Assembly: GCF_030731045.1 (NCBI RefSeq)
Contig: NZ_JAVALS010000013.1
Location: 17,153-81,152 of the forward strand
Direction of reading: 5' to 3'
DNA length: 64,000 bases
Source of the DNA: Arthrobacter horti
GTDB lineage: Bacteria > Actinomycetota > Actinomycetes > Actinomycetales > Micrococcaceae
Shown here: piece by piece, positions 39,177 to 48,239 of the stretch
Layout: each line of letters begins with the position of its first letter
Position numbering within the stretch: position 1 is the stretch's first letter
The notes under the pieces: model-generated
Told to the model about the DNA's origin: nothing
The model's input: the letters and a program-made list of their open reading frames with translations, nothing else
Databases searched by the model: none
Program-made: the position numbers and the translations under genes

Positions 39177-42100
39177 TCAGCAAGGCGGAACGCCTTGCGG
39201 AGGCGCTCCTGTACCGGTATCGATGACCCTGTCGTCGGCCATGATGTACCGTCCGGGGTTCCGGCCGGAATCCATCCGGTACCAGTTCCGAGGACCGTAG
39301 TCCTTGATCTGCCCATTCAGCCAGCTACGGTCATTGAAAGTGACGAAGCACTTGATGACGAAGGTGTCACCCTGAGCGACCCAGGGGACATTTCGGTTCG
39401 CTGCCCCGTCGCACGTCAAGGTGTCGAAACTGTAGTCGACACCTCCATACGTGTAGGAACACTGCCGGGCATTGGAGGTCGACGCGTCGTAGAACTTCCC
39501 GTTCCACGAACCCTGGCCACTGGTGGCGGAGGCGCTCTGCGGGTTGCCCGGGGTGCCCTTGGAGTTCACATTCCGAACCTGAATATCGGCACGGGTGCTG
39601 TACCCACCGGTATTGAAGGAGACCGAATCGTTGATTCCGCCGCGCTGCCAACCGCCACGATTGATGCTGTACTCCGTGTAGACCACGTCATTCGCACCGG
39701 TGTTGTTGGTCCAGCTGAAGGACACGGACGTCGATCCACCGCCGCCGTCATGACCCGTGACTGCGGGACTTCCCGGAGCGCCGTACGGCGTGGCCGACGC
39801 CGGCGCGCTGGCATCCGAGCTCTGTGCCACAGTGGAGTCCGCCACAACGGTGACGCTCTGGACCGTCCCGTTGGGGAACCCGCCGATCGTGTCACCCGGG
39901 GCGATCGGGCCGGTCCTGCCGGAAGGGCTGGCGTTGTAGTGGTAGCTCACCTCGCCCGGGGCGGAGCCGTTCATCTGCGTCTGGTCCAGCGGCGTGAAGT
40001 TCACCGTGATCTGGTGGCCGTTGCCTCCCGTGTTCGCGGGGGTGGCTGTCACGTTCTGCGGCGTCCCGAGCTTGCCGGTGGCCCGCCGTGGGGCACTCGG
40101 TGCGGAGGCAGGGCTCTTGCCCGCCTTGTTCTCCGCCACCACGGTGAAGGTGTAGCTCGACTGCGAATTGTCCACGGTGAAATTGGTGCTCTGGCTGGTG
40201 CCCGGCACCGTCACCGTGAGATCAGCCTGCCCGCCACCGCTCCTGGTGACGTAGTAGTTCTTGATCGGGTCGCCGTTGGTGGGAGGCTCCGTCCAGTTCA
40301 CCGTGACCTGGGTCTGGGAGCCCACGGACGGGGCGGCCTGCGTGGTCGGCGCCTGCGGCTGGCCGGGGGCGGCCGCCGGGTGGTCCTGCACCGAGTAGGC
40401 GCTCCAGTCAGACGGCGCGTCCGCCTGGTTGAGCGCCTGGATGCGCACCTGGTAGTCCACCCCGTTGGTGAGGCCGGGCCAGGTGTAGCTGGTGCCGGTG
40501 ACACCCGTCTTCTGTGCCACGCCGCTGGACGGCGGGGGCGAGATCTCCAGGGTGTAGCTCGTGACGGGTGAGCCGTCCGAAATGGCGGGCGCCCAGGTGA
40601 CCGCCATGTTCTGGTCCCCGGCCTTCACCGTGGGGGCATCCATCTGGCGCGGCTTCACGTCCGGACGCACGTCACCCGACGCTGCGGACGGCGCGGAGTC
40701 GCCCACCTCATTGGTGGCGATCACCGTGAAGTGATACGTGACGTTGTTGGTCAGGCCGGTCAGCGTGCATGTGGTGGCAGGACAGTCCTGGGAGATCCGC
40801 CCGTCCGTGGACTTCACCGTGTACTTGGTGATGGTGGCGCCGTTGTCCGACGGCGGCGTCCAATGCAGGACGGCCGTCCTGTCCCGGATGTCCGAGGCGG
40901 TCGGGGCCGCCGGCGCATCCGGCACGGCCCGGACATTGAGCCGGAGTTTGCCGTCCGCATTGCGGCTCGAGTCACCGGTCTTGTCCTGGATGGTGTACCG
41001 CACCACCAGGGCGCCCTTGTAGTCCGGGGCCGGAGTCACCGTGATGGAACCGCCGTTGATGACCGGCTGAGCTGTGGCCGTCCCGGTCTCCACCACGGCG
41101 GAGACGATCTTCAGCGGCGTCTCCGGGAACGGGTTGACGTCGTTGGCCGTGACGTCGGTGGTGCTCGGCTTCCCGGCGTCGGCCTTCTCCACCACATCGT
41201 CATTGGCCACGGGAAGCGGCCGGTTCGAGGCGGTCAGAGTCAGCGCGATCTCGGCACGGACCGGGGCGGAACGGCCGTCGGTGACGGTCACGCCCACCTT
41301 CTCCGTACTGCCCACGGGAGTCTGCTGGGGTGCGGAGACCTTGAGCGTGGAACCGTCCAAGGAGGCCTGGAAACGCGCCGGCTTCCCGTCGATCTGGAAC
41401 TGCAGTTTCCCCTGGTCGCCTGGGTCCGCGTCGGTCGCCAGCTTGGACAGGTCCAGCTCCGCGGTCTCCCCCATCGGGACATCCAGGGAGGACCCCAGGA
41501 AGGTAGGCGGGTGGTTGGCGTTCGGGTCCGGCTTCACCTTCGTGAGGATGGTGAGCACGGACTTCAATCCGCTCGCGTCATCCGGTCCCGAGCCGTCCGT
41601 CACCTCGAAGGTGATGGAACCCGGCCCCACGAAGTCCTTGAGCGCCGCGTAATGCAGGGTGGCGCCGTCGGATCCGATCACGCCGGTCGCCGAAGCGCCC
41701 ATGACCTTGATCTTGTCCGCCACCGTGATGCGGGGCGAGTGCCCGTCGCGGACGGCCACGTAGTCCGAGAGCTTGAGATCGACGCTCTGCCCGGCGGTGA
41801 CCTCCACGACGTCGTTCTTCTTCAGCACCGGAGGCATGGAGCCCTTGCCGGGCACGTGGATGACCGCCGTGGCCGTCAGGCCGTCCAGGTTGGTGACGGT
41901 GTACGGGATGAGCTGCCCGGCGTCCGTGAGCTGCACCTTGACCACGCCGTTGGGCCCGGCCGTGGCGTTCGGGTTGCCGTCCGGGAAGGAGATCTTCAGA
42001 TCCTCCGGGACGCCGTCCGGGTTGGTGTCGTTCTTCAGCACCGGGACGTCCACGGCGCTCTTGCCGAGGGTCTCGGCGAGCGTGACGTGGTCGTCGTTGG

Positions 42101-45100
42101 CTACGGGGGCCTGCGGCACGTGATCGGGCTTCACCTTCAGGACGATGACGGCGCTCGCCTGAGCGCCCTTGTCATCCTGGATGGTGTACCGGACGTTGTA
42201 CGTTCCCGGTGTTCCGGGCGCCGTCAGCTGCACGCGGCCGTTCTCCGTAGCCGTCGCTTGCAGCGACGGATCGGCCTCAAAGCGGTTCTTCACCAGGGAG
42301 ATCGGGTCGCCGTCGGGATCCGAGTCGTTGGCGAGGGCGTCGACGGCGACCTTCCGGCCGGGCTTGACCTCGGCCTGGTCGTCCACGGCTAGCGGCTTCT
42401 GGTTGACCGTGCCGGCGGGCGCCACGCCCACGATCACCGTTCCGGTGTTCTCCGCGCCGATGCGGTCACGGACGCGGTAGGTGAAGGTGTCCGTGCCGGC
42501 GGAGGCGGCGCCGGCGATGTACTCGATGCTGCCCTCCCCCACCACGGCGGTGCCGAGCGCGGGCGCCTTGTCGATGCCGACGAGCTCCACGGAGTCGCCG
42601 TCCGGGTCGATCCCGTCCAGCGGGATGACGATCTTCGTCTTCATCCCGGCCAGCACGCGCGCCGTCACGGTCTGCGGCTCGGGCCGGGCGTTGTGCGCGT
42701 CGTCGCGGGCCTTGATGCGGATGGTCACCTGGGTGGAGTCCGACTGCCCGGATTCGTTGGTCACCTTGTAGATCACATAGGCGGTCTTGGCGGTGGGCCC
42801 GGCCAGGAAGCGGATGGTGTTGCCGGACACGAAGGTCCGGCCGTCCGCGGTGTCCGGCACCTGGATCAACTTGGGGTCCAGGGTCAGCTTCCCGCCATTG
42901 GGGTCAACGTCATTGGCCAGGACGGGGATGCTGACGACGTCGCCGGCACGGACCGTGACCTCGTCCGGTTTGGCCTGGGGCGCCAGGAGCTTGGCGGGCG
43001 GCGGGATGACCACCACGGAGATCTCCCCCGTGGCGGAGGCCTTGCCATTGGAGATGGTGTACTTCAGGGTCACGGTCCCCTTGGCGTGCAGATCGGTCAC
43101 CCGCACCACGCTGTGGTCCAGCACGGCCACGCTGACCGGGGAGCCCTGCGGGGCCGTCACCGACTGCACCACGAGCACGCCGCCGGCCGGGTCGTAGTCG
43201 TTGCCCAGCACGTCCACCAGGGCACTGCCGCCGCTGGGCAGCTGCGCGACGTCGCGGACCGCGATGGGCGCACCGGCCGTGGACGGCGCGACGACGTCGA
43301 CGCGGACCAGCTGCTGGGCCGCGGCCGGGCCGTTGGTCACCATGTACGTGACGTAGTGCGTGCCGATCGAGTCGGAGGTGAACTGGAAGGTCTGCTGATC
43401 GGCCCCGATGACCGCCTTGGACTGACCGTCCGGCGTCACCTGGGCGAGCCGCAGCGTCCCGCCCAGCGGGTCGACGTCGTTCTTCAGCGGGGAGATCGTC
43501 AGGCTCTGCCCCGCAGTGGCGACCACGGCGTCGGCGTTGGCGATCGGGGGCAGCGCACCCGGCACGCGGACGTCCAGGGTCACGGGCACGTCGGCCGTGT
43601 CCTGGCCGTCGGAGACCTTGAGCGTCAGGGTCCGCTTGCCCGGCGTCCCGCCGGCATCCTGCACGGTGAGCTGGCCGTCGGGCCGCGTGCGCACCACGTC
43701 CCGCTCGTTGCTGCTGGTGGCGCCCACCAGGAAGATGTCATCGCCGTCCGGGTCCATGAAGTCGGACAGGACGTTCTGCACCAGCTGCTTGCCCTGCATC
43801 ATGACCAGGCTGGGCACGCGGCCCGCCTTGAGCTGGGGCTTGTGGTTGGTTTCCGGCGGGACCACGTTCAGGGTCACGGTGGCCGAGGCCGTTCCGCCGC
43901 GGCCGTCGTCCACCGAGTACTTGAACTCGGTGGGGCCCGTGGCGTCCGCGGGGACACTGATCTGGAACCCGGTGCCTCCGTAAATGGTCTGGACCGTGCC
44001 ATAGCCGGGCTGGGTGTCCGCCCGGACCCGCAGCACGTCGCCATCCGGATCGGAGTCGTTGTCCAGGACCGGGAGCACGGTGGTGCGGCCGGCGCGGATG
44101 CCGTAGTTGTCCGGCTTGGCCACCGGCGGCCGGTTCGGCTTGGTGCGGTCCGGGAGGGTGGTCCGCTGCACCTCGTCCGCGGAGTCCTTGTCCGCATCCT
44201 GGGAGGTGTTCTTAGGCGGGATCACGTCATCCCAGTTGTCCACCAGAAGCATGTTCTGATTCACCAGCCAGACGGTGCCGGCGTTGACGTCGTTCAGGAC
44301 CACCAGATCACGGTTCACCCGGAAGACGAACGACGGCGTGCTGCTCGCCCTGGGCACATCCCGCGCCTGGTCGTCGGCGGAGTTCGTGCAATGCCGCACG
44401 TACCGGTTGCTGCCGCTCCACGCCGAGTACACGCAGCCATTCAACTGCACGGGCGCCGCGGCGACACCCGTGCCGCCGGCGTCGACCGTGGTGGCCTGGC
44501 CGCCGTCGAGCGGCTGGAGGATCAGAGAGGTTCCGGTGGCAAGGGCCACCGTGTCGCTGTCCGGCCCGCTCTGCTGCAGACGCGCGTCGCGCGCGTCCGG
44601 GACCGGGACCGCATTCCCGCCGGGCAGGATGAGCTTGCCGCGGGCGGCGTCCAGGATCACGGTCTTGTCCCCGAGCTGGGCCAGCTGGACGTTCCCCGCA
44701 CCCTTCAGCTCCGGCCTGTCATAGGACTTCAGACCGGTGACCGCACCTTGACCGTCCAGGGTGAAATCGGTCACAACACCCTTGGAGGGGTCCGCCACGC
44801 CCACCTGGCCGCCCCGGCCCACGGCCGCGACGATCCCCTGCTCACCGGCCACGGCCGGCTCCATGGCCTCCGGCGAGTACCCGCTGAGGGCGTCCGCCTT
44901 CATCGCCCAGACCTTGCCCTTGGCCGGATCCGTCACCGCCACCACATCCCCGCCGATGGCACTTTCCGAACCGCCCGCCAAGCGTTCATCCCCGCTCAGC
45001 CGGACGGTGGAAGGGTTGACCATGCTCAGGGCCGACCCCTGGCTGTCCTGGACCATGACGTTCTGCTTGGACTGAAGGATGTCGAACGCGCTACTGGCCG

Positions 45101-45347
45101 GGGACACCGCACCGTCCAGCACCTTGGAGGCGTAATTGAGCCGGCCGACAGCACCGCGCGCCTTCGACGTGACCCACACACCGCCGTCGTTCAGATCAAC
45201 CTCCGCGGTCTTGAAACCGGGATAAGCGAACGCCGCCACGGTCAGCGAGAGGGACACCACCGTCACCGAAGCGATGGCGACGGCGCGCCGCGTGCGGCGG
45301 CCCCAACGGGGCCTGGGCGAAGTGGTCCTGGATGAGGTTCGGCTCAC
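39177..45347 (-). CDS. giant Ig-like/fibronectin type III surface protein (paralogue 2)
   Basis: 2,056 residues, same layout as its neighbour: membrane anchor (about 22-43), beta-rich region (about 45-395), many cadherin/Ig-like repeats with NDSDPDGD or NDVDP-GG motifs (about 400-1500), FN3 domains (about 1510-1840), and a unique C-terminal tip. The tip of about 120 residues is unlike that of paralogue 1 but also has four Cys and a terminal Cys (GVPPC). The start is GTG at 45347 with AAGGA ten bases upstream. Third-position GC is high throughout, whereas the 3' part of paralogue 1 uses more A/T-ending codons. Likely a filamentous adhesin or envelope structural protein. Confidence 0.85.
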   Translation of the reverse strand: MSRTSSRTTSPRPRWGRRTRRAVAIASVTVVSLSLTVAAFAYPGFKTAEVDLNDGGVWVTSKARGAVGRLNYASKVLDGAVSPASSAFDILQSKQNVMVQDSQGSALSMVNPSTVRLSGDERLAGGSESAIGGDVVAVTDPAKGKVWAMKADALSGYSPEAMEPAVAGEQGIVAAVGRGGQVGVADPSKGVVTDFTLDGQGAVTGLKSYDRPELKGAGNVQLAQLGDKTVILDAARGKLILPGGNAVPVPDARDARLQQSGPDSDTVALATGTSLILQPLDGGQATTVDAGGTGVAAAPVQLNGCVYSAWSGSNRYVRHCTNSADDQARDVPRASSTPSFVFRVNRDLVVLNDVNAGTVWLVNQNMLLVDNWDDVIPPKNTSQDADKDSADEVQRTTLPDRTKPNRPPVAKPDNYGIRAGRTTVLPVLDNDSDPDGDVLRVRADTQPGYGTVQTIYGGTGFQISVPADATGPTEFKYSVDDGRGGTASATVTLNVVPPETNHKPQLKAGRVPSLVMMQGKQLVQNVLSDFMDPDGDDIFLVGATSSNERDVVRTRPDGQLTVQDAGGTPGKRTLTLKVSDGQDTADVPVTLDVRVPGALPPIANADAVVATAGQSLTISPLKNDVDPLGGTLRLAQVTPDGQSKAVIGADQQTFQFTSDSIGTHYVTYMVTNGPAAAQQLVRVDVVAPSTAGAPIAVRDVAQLPSGGSALVDVLGNDYDPAGGVLVVQSVTAPQGSPVSVAVLDHSVVRVTDLHAKGTVTLKYTISNGKASATGEISVVVIPPPAKLLAPQAKPDEVTVRAGDVVSIPVLANDVDPNGGKLTLDPKLIQVPDTADGRTFVSGNTIRFLAGPTAKTAYVIYKVTNESGQSDSTQVTIRIKARDDAHNARPEPQTVTARVLAGMKTKIVIPLDGIDPDGDSVELVGIDKAPALGTAVVGEGSIEYIAGAASAGTDTFTYRVRDRIGAENTGTVIVGVAPAGTVNQKPLAVDDQAEVKPGRKVAVDALANDSDPDGDPISLVKNRFEADPSLQATATENGRVQLTAPGTPGTYNVRYTIQDDKGAQASAVIVLKVKPDHVPQAPVANDDHVTLAETLGKSAVDVPVLKNDTNPDGVPEDLKISFPDGNPNATAGPNGVVKVQLTDAGQLIPYTVTNLDGLTATAVIHVPGKGSMPPVLKKNDVVEVTAGQSVDLKLSDYVAVRDGHSPRITVADKIKVMGASATGVIGSDGATLHYAALKDFVGPGSITFEVTDGSGPDDASGLKSVLTILTKVKPDPNANHPPTFLGSSLDVPMGETAELDLSKLATDADPGDQGKLQFQIDGKPARFQASLDGSTLKVSAPQQTPVGSTEKVGVTVTDGRSAPVRAEIALTLTASNRPLPVANDDVVEKADAGKPSTTDVTANDVNPFPETPLKIVSAVVETGTATAQPVINGGSITVTPAPDYKGALVVRYTIQDKTGDSSRNADGKLRLNVRAVPDAPAAPTASDIRDRTAVLHWTPPSDNGATITKYTVKSTDGRISQDCPATTCTLTGLTNNVTYHFTVIATNEVGDSAPSAASGDVRPDVKPRQMDAPTVKAGDQNMAVTWAPAISDGSPVTSYTLEISPPPSSGVAQKTGVTGTSYTWPGLTNGVDYQVRIQALNQADAPSDWSAYSVQDHPAAAPGQPQAPTTQAAPSVGSQTQVTVNWTEPPTNGDPIKNYYVTRSGGGQADLTVTVPGTSQSTNFTVDNSQSSYTFTVVAENKAGKSPASAPSAPRRATGKLGTPQNVTATPANTGGNGHQITVNFTPLDQTQMNGSAPGEVSYHYNASPSGRTGPIAPGDTIGGFPNGTVQSVTVVADSTVAQSSDASAPASATPYGAPGSPAVTGHDGGGGSTSVSFSWTNNTGANDVVYTEYSINRGGWQRGGINDSVSFNTGGYSTRADIQVRNVNSKGTPGNPQSASATSGQGSWNGKFYDASTSNARQCSYTYGGVDYSFDTLTCDGAANRNVPWVAQGDTFVIKCFVTFNDRSWLNGQIKDYGPRNWYRMDSGRNPGRYIMADDRVIDTGTGAPPQGVPPC
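44133..45275 (-). repeat. near-identical paralogue block, copy 2
   Basis: Partner of 37790-38932 (constant 6,343-base offset, about 11 differences found by eye). A second short matched tract is 36461-36634 with 42804-42977, which has three differences by eye. Confidence 0.85.
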
Positions 45348-45447
45348 GGGGGTCAGTCCTTCGGCGGTTCACAGGACTTCGGGGGTGGGCGGTGGCTCCG
45401 CGGGCAGTCCTGTCCGGCCTAGTTTTTCACGACGAAGGCGAAACCCG

Positions 45448-45468
45448 AAAGTAACATCGCCGGATTAA
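45448..45468 (-). promoter_or_regulatory. upstream element shared by both giant surface-protein genes (copy 2)
   Basis: Matches 39091-39111 at 18 of 21 positions and lies 101 bases upstream of the paralogue 2 start, against 102 for paralogue 1. The core is GTTACTTT on the gene strand, followed upstream by a TTAATCCGG-like segment. Confidence 0.5.
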
Positions 45469-45491
45469 TCCCCTGGGCGCGGGAAACCCGG

Positions 45492-46637
45492 CTAGTCGAC
45501 CACCAGTCCGCGGCCCGCGCCGCGTTCCAGGAGCACCGGGGAGATCTCCCCGAAACCGCGCACGGACTCGGGCGCCTGCGGGCTCAGGATGTACCGTTCG
45601 TCCCCGCTCAGCACGTTGGCCGTGAGCTGGTCCACCAGTACCGTGCCCGGTTCCGCGAGGGACGTCAGGCGCGCGGCGAGGTTCACGGTGGGCCCGTAGA
45701 TGTCACCCATCCGGGACAGGATGCGGCCCCAGACCAGCGCCACACGGGTCTTGGGCAGGATCTCATCCGCTTCGAAAGCCTCGGAGAGCGCCAGGGAGAT
45801 CTCGGCACCCGCCGTCGGCGTCTCGGCGACGTACAGGACTTCGTCGCCGATCGTCTTGACCAGGCGGCCGCCGCCCACCGAGATGATCTCGGCGCACTTG
45901 TTCTCGAAGCGCTGCACCAACTGGGCCAGGGTGCGCTCGTTCATCCGACGGGACAGGCTGGTGTAGGACACCAGGTCGGCGAAGCCGACGGCGCGGGCCA
46001 GGGGCAGCGGCGAATCGTCCTCATCGCCCTCCCGGCCCTCCTCGCTCGCTTCCAGACCGGACGCCGCCCGAACGGAGAGCCGCTGGACGGCGGCGTTGAG
46101 CTGACGGCGCCAGGAGTACCGGAGGACATCCTCGAGGGGGTCGATGAGGGCCGGCAGCACTTTCACGATGTCCTGGCGGGCCTCCGAGTCCGGGATGCCC
46201 TGGTTGGCCATGAGGTCCTCCACGAGCGCCTCCACCTGCCAGACCACCATGCGGTCCGTCATCTGGCCGATGGAACGGGCGATGGAGATGGCGGTCTCCT
46301 CCGTCAGGACGCCGTCACGCACCATCCCGACGATCGTGCCCAGCGCCTGTGAATCCGCCTCGGTGAACGCCACATCGTCGTCCCCCCAATTGGGGAATCC
46401 GAGGGCGCGCCAGATCTTGCGCGCGGAGAGCAGAGACACCCCGACGCCGGACGCCACCTGGCGCCGCTTGAGCGTCCGGTCCCCGCCGAGAAGCCTGCGC
46501 TGCAGTTCCCGGACCGAGCTGAGCTGGGGAAGGGACGTGGTGGGGACGGGGACGACCGGCTCCGGCCCCTCAGGCGGCACCACGGTCAACGGCCTGGTGG
46601 CGGGGGCGGTCTCCGCCGGGACGTTCTCCTCGCTCAC
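45492..46637 (-). CDS. class III adenylate/guanylate cyclase
   Basis: Nucleotide cyclase of 381 residues. The N-terminal half (about 30-190) is helical and begins with a segment recalling a MerR-type helix-turn-helix (RRQVASGVGVSLLSARKIWRALGF), as seen in actinobacterial cyclases with a regulatory domain. The catalytic domain (about 205-365) has FADLVSYT (metal Asp), KTIGDEVLYV (substrate Lys and second metal Asp) and GDIYGPTVNLAARLTSLA (transition-state Asn and Arg). The Lys in KTIGD favours ATP, so the product is probably cAMP. The start is GTG overlapping the PH-domain gene stop (GTGA). cAMP would be read by a CRP/GlxR regulator; a site resembling that regulator's is present at 8453. Confidence 0.92.
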   Translation of the reverse strand: MSEENVPAETAPATRPLTVVPPEGPEPVVPVPTTSLPQLSSVRELQRRLLGGDRTLKRRQVASGVGVSLLSARKIWRALGFPNWGDDDVAFTEADSQALGTIVGMVRDGVLTEETAISIARSIGQMTDRMVVWQVEALVEDLMANQGIPDSEARQDIVKVLPALIDPLEDVLRYSWRRQLNAAVQRLSVRAASGLEASEEGREGDEDDSPLPLARAVGFADLVSYTSLSRRMNERTLAQLVQRFENKCAEIISVGGGRLVKTIGDEVLYVAETPTAGAEISLALSEAFEADEILPKTRVALVWGRILSRMGDIYGPTVNLAARLTSLAEPGTVLVDQLTANVLSGDERYILSPQAPESVRGFGEISPVLLERGAGRGLVVD

Positions 46638-47239
46638 ACTTCACCTTCTCTCAATTCGCTCCACCGTGTGTTCCCGCGCGATGCGGGGTCGCGGAATTCC
46701 TCCGCCGCGCCCTCCGGAAAGCCTTCCTCCTCGGGGAGCCCATCAATGGCTTCCTGGATGAAGGAGCGGAAGCGGCCCACCTCCGGGACGTCTTCCAGCA
46801 CACCGCTTCCGGCGTGACGCAATTCCAAGGTTATAGTCCCCGAACGCAGAGGACGCTGGAGAAGTTCCTGACGGACCGCCACGTCCTGCACCGAGGCCAG
46901 GGAGTACTGCCGGCCGACCCTGGCCAGCAGCCCGTTCAGGACCATGATCCGGCGGCTGGTGAGCACGTACCGGGTGGAGCCCCAAGCCAGGATGCGGCGC
47001 AAGGTGTGGAACAGCAGCACGCACACGGCCACCGCGATGCAGGCCAGGGACAGGTACGGTTCGGCGCCGGCCGGAACCCAGCTCAGCAGGCGGCTCGGAT
47101 TGCCCAGCGCCGCCCAGGTGGCCGCGAAGGACATGGCGGCCAGCACGGCCAGGAACACGAGAACGGGCCGGACGAGCCGGCGGGCCTGGGGGCGGGTGAT
47201 GCAGATGAGTTGTTCGCCGGGAAGGAGGGTCTTACGCAT
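46634..47239 (-). CDS. PH-domain (bPH2/YdbS-like) membrane protein
   Basis: 201 residues. Two TM helices (about 23-45 and 62-82) precede a bacterial PH-like domain containing WGSTRYVLTSRRIMVLNG and YSLASVQDVAVRQELLQRPL, the hallmark of the YdbS/bPH2 family. The function is not established; relatives contribute to envelope stress or membrane organisation. The ATG at 47239 lies inside the end of birA (ATGCGTAA overlap), and the stop overlaps the cyclase GTG, so birA-PH-cyclase form one coupled operon. Confidence 0.88.
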   Translation of the reverse strand: MRKTLLPGEQLICITRPQARRLVRPVLVFLAVLAAMSFAATWAALGNPSRLLSWVPAGAEPYLSLACIAVAVCVLLFHTLRRILAWGSTRYVLTSRRIMVLNGLLARVGRQYSLASVQDVAVRQELLQRPLRSGTITLELRHAGSGVLEDVPEVGRFRSFIQEAIDGLPEEEGFPEGAAEEFRDPASRGNTRWSELREGEV

Positions 47240-48140
47240 GGCCGTCCGGCACATGCGGGCGCAGGTGGATCACATCACCCGCCGTCACGGTGTGCTCGTG
47301 ACCGTCCCCGTCCCGGATCACCAGGGAGCCGTGGTGGTCCAGACGCACGGCCACGCCGGTCACCTCGTGGTCGCCCGGCAGGTGGGCGCGCACGGTTCGG
47401 CCCAGCGTGACGGTGGACCGGGTGAGCCGGTGGTGCACGGATCCGCCGCCCGCAAGGCCGGCGTCGGCGTCGCCGTCGGAGTTGCAGTAGTCCTTGTACA
47501 GCGCCGTGAAGCGGCGCAGATAGGCGGCCACGAGCGCCGTCCGGTCGAGTGGGCGGCCGCCGAGCAGCCGCAGCGACGTGGCGGTGGGAACGGGGAGTTC
47601 GTCCTCGCCGAGGCTGACATTGACGCCGGCGCCCAGCACGACGACGGGCGGCGCGCCGTCCGTCGGGAAGTGCAGCTGAGCGAGAATGCCGGCCAGCTTC
47701 CTCTCCCCCACCATGAGGTCGTTGGGCCACTTCACCTGGGCGGTGACGCCGCAGACGTCCACGAGCGCCTGGCACCAGGCCTCGGCCGCGAGGAGCGAGA
47801 ACCAGGAGTAACTGTCGCTGGGCAGGGGCCGGCCCTGCAGATTGACGGGGCGCAAGACGATGGAGACGGCGAGTGCGGCGCGGGGAGGAGCCTCCCAATG
47901 CCGGTCCAGCCGGCCGCGGCCGGCACTCTGGTGGTCAGCCACCAGGACGCTCAGATCGGGATACGCGGCGACGTCGGAGGAGACCGCGGCCAGGAGGTCC
48001 GCGTTGGTGGATCCGGTGCTTTCCACGAAGTCGAACCGGGCCAGTCCGAGGGACTCGATCAGCCCGTGCTGCAGCAGGTGAGCGTCGAACGGCTCCCGGC
48101 CTTCAATCCTGTGTCCGTGCTCCTCTTCCATGCTCACCAT
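47232..48140 (-). CDS. birA: biotin--[acetyl-CoA-carboxylase] ligase
   Basis: Biotin protein ligase of 302 residues, which joins biotin to the biotin-carboxyl carrier domain of acyl-CoA carboxylases. It has the catalytic motifs GRGRLDR (biotinyl-AMP loop, about residue 80), VKWPNDLMV and KLAGILAQ, and a C-terminal SH3-like domain. There is no N-terminal winged helix, so it does not repress transcription as E. coli BirA does. Starts at 48140 or 48131 are both possible; neither has a strong RBS. It is divergent from the pccB-type carboxylase genes, which use biotinylated partners. Confidence 0.93.
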   Translation of the reverse strand: MVSMEEEHGHRIEGREPFDAHLLQHGLIESLGLARFDFVESTGSTNADLLAAVSSDVAAYPDLSVLVADHQSAGRGRLDRHWEAPPRAALAVSIVLRPVNLQGRPLPSDSYSWFSLLAAEAWCQALVDVCGVTAQVKWPNDLMVGERKLAGILAQLHFPTDGAPPVVVLGAGVNVSLGEDELPVPTATSLRLLGGRPLDRTALVAAYLRRFTALYKDYCNSDGDADAGLAGGGSVHHRLTRSTVTLGRTVRAHLPGDHEVTGVAVRLDHHGSLVIRDGDGHEHTVTAGDVIHLRPHVPDGHA

Positions 48141-48189
48141 CGTAGTCCGGGGCGCCGGAGGGTTCGGCTCACACACCGCCGTATGAATT

Positions 48190-48204
48190 TGTAGGGTTCC
48201 TACA
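48190..48204. promoter_or_regulatory. short palindromic operator in the birA/pccB divergent region
   Basis: TGTAGG-GTT-CCTACA, perfect 6-nt arms around 3 bases, between birA (minus) and the carboxylase operon (plus). TAGACT at 48228-48233 is a possible -10 for the latter. The symmetry suggests a dimeric regulator; I cannot name it. Confidence 0.4.
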
Positions 48205-48239
48205 GCGGCGCGACCGCCCGGGCTGGCTAGACTGGCTCT

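Noticed and set aside
32861..45347. CRISPR or tandem DNA repeat explanation for the repeated motifs in the giants
   Set aside because: The repeats are protein-level domains of about 90 residues with diverged DNA, not short regular direct repeats with spacers.
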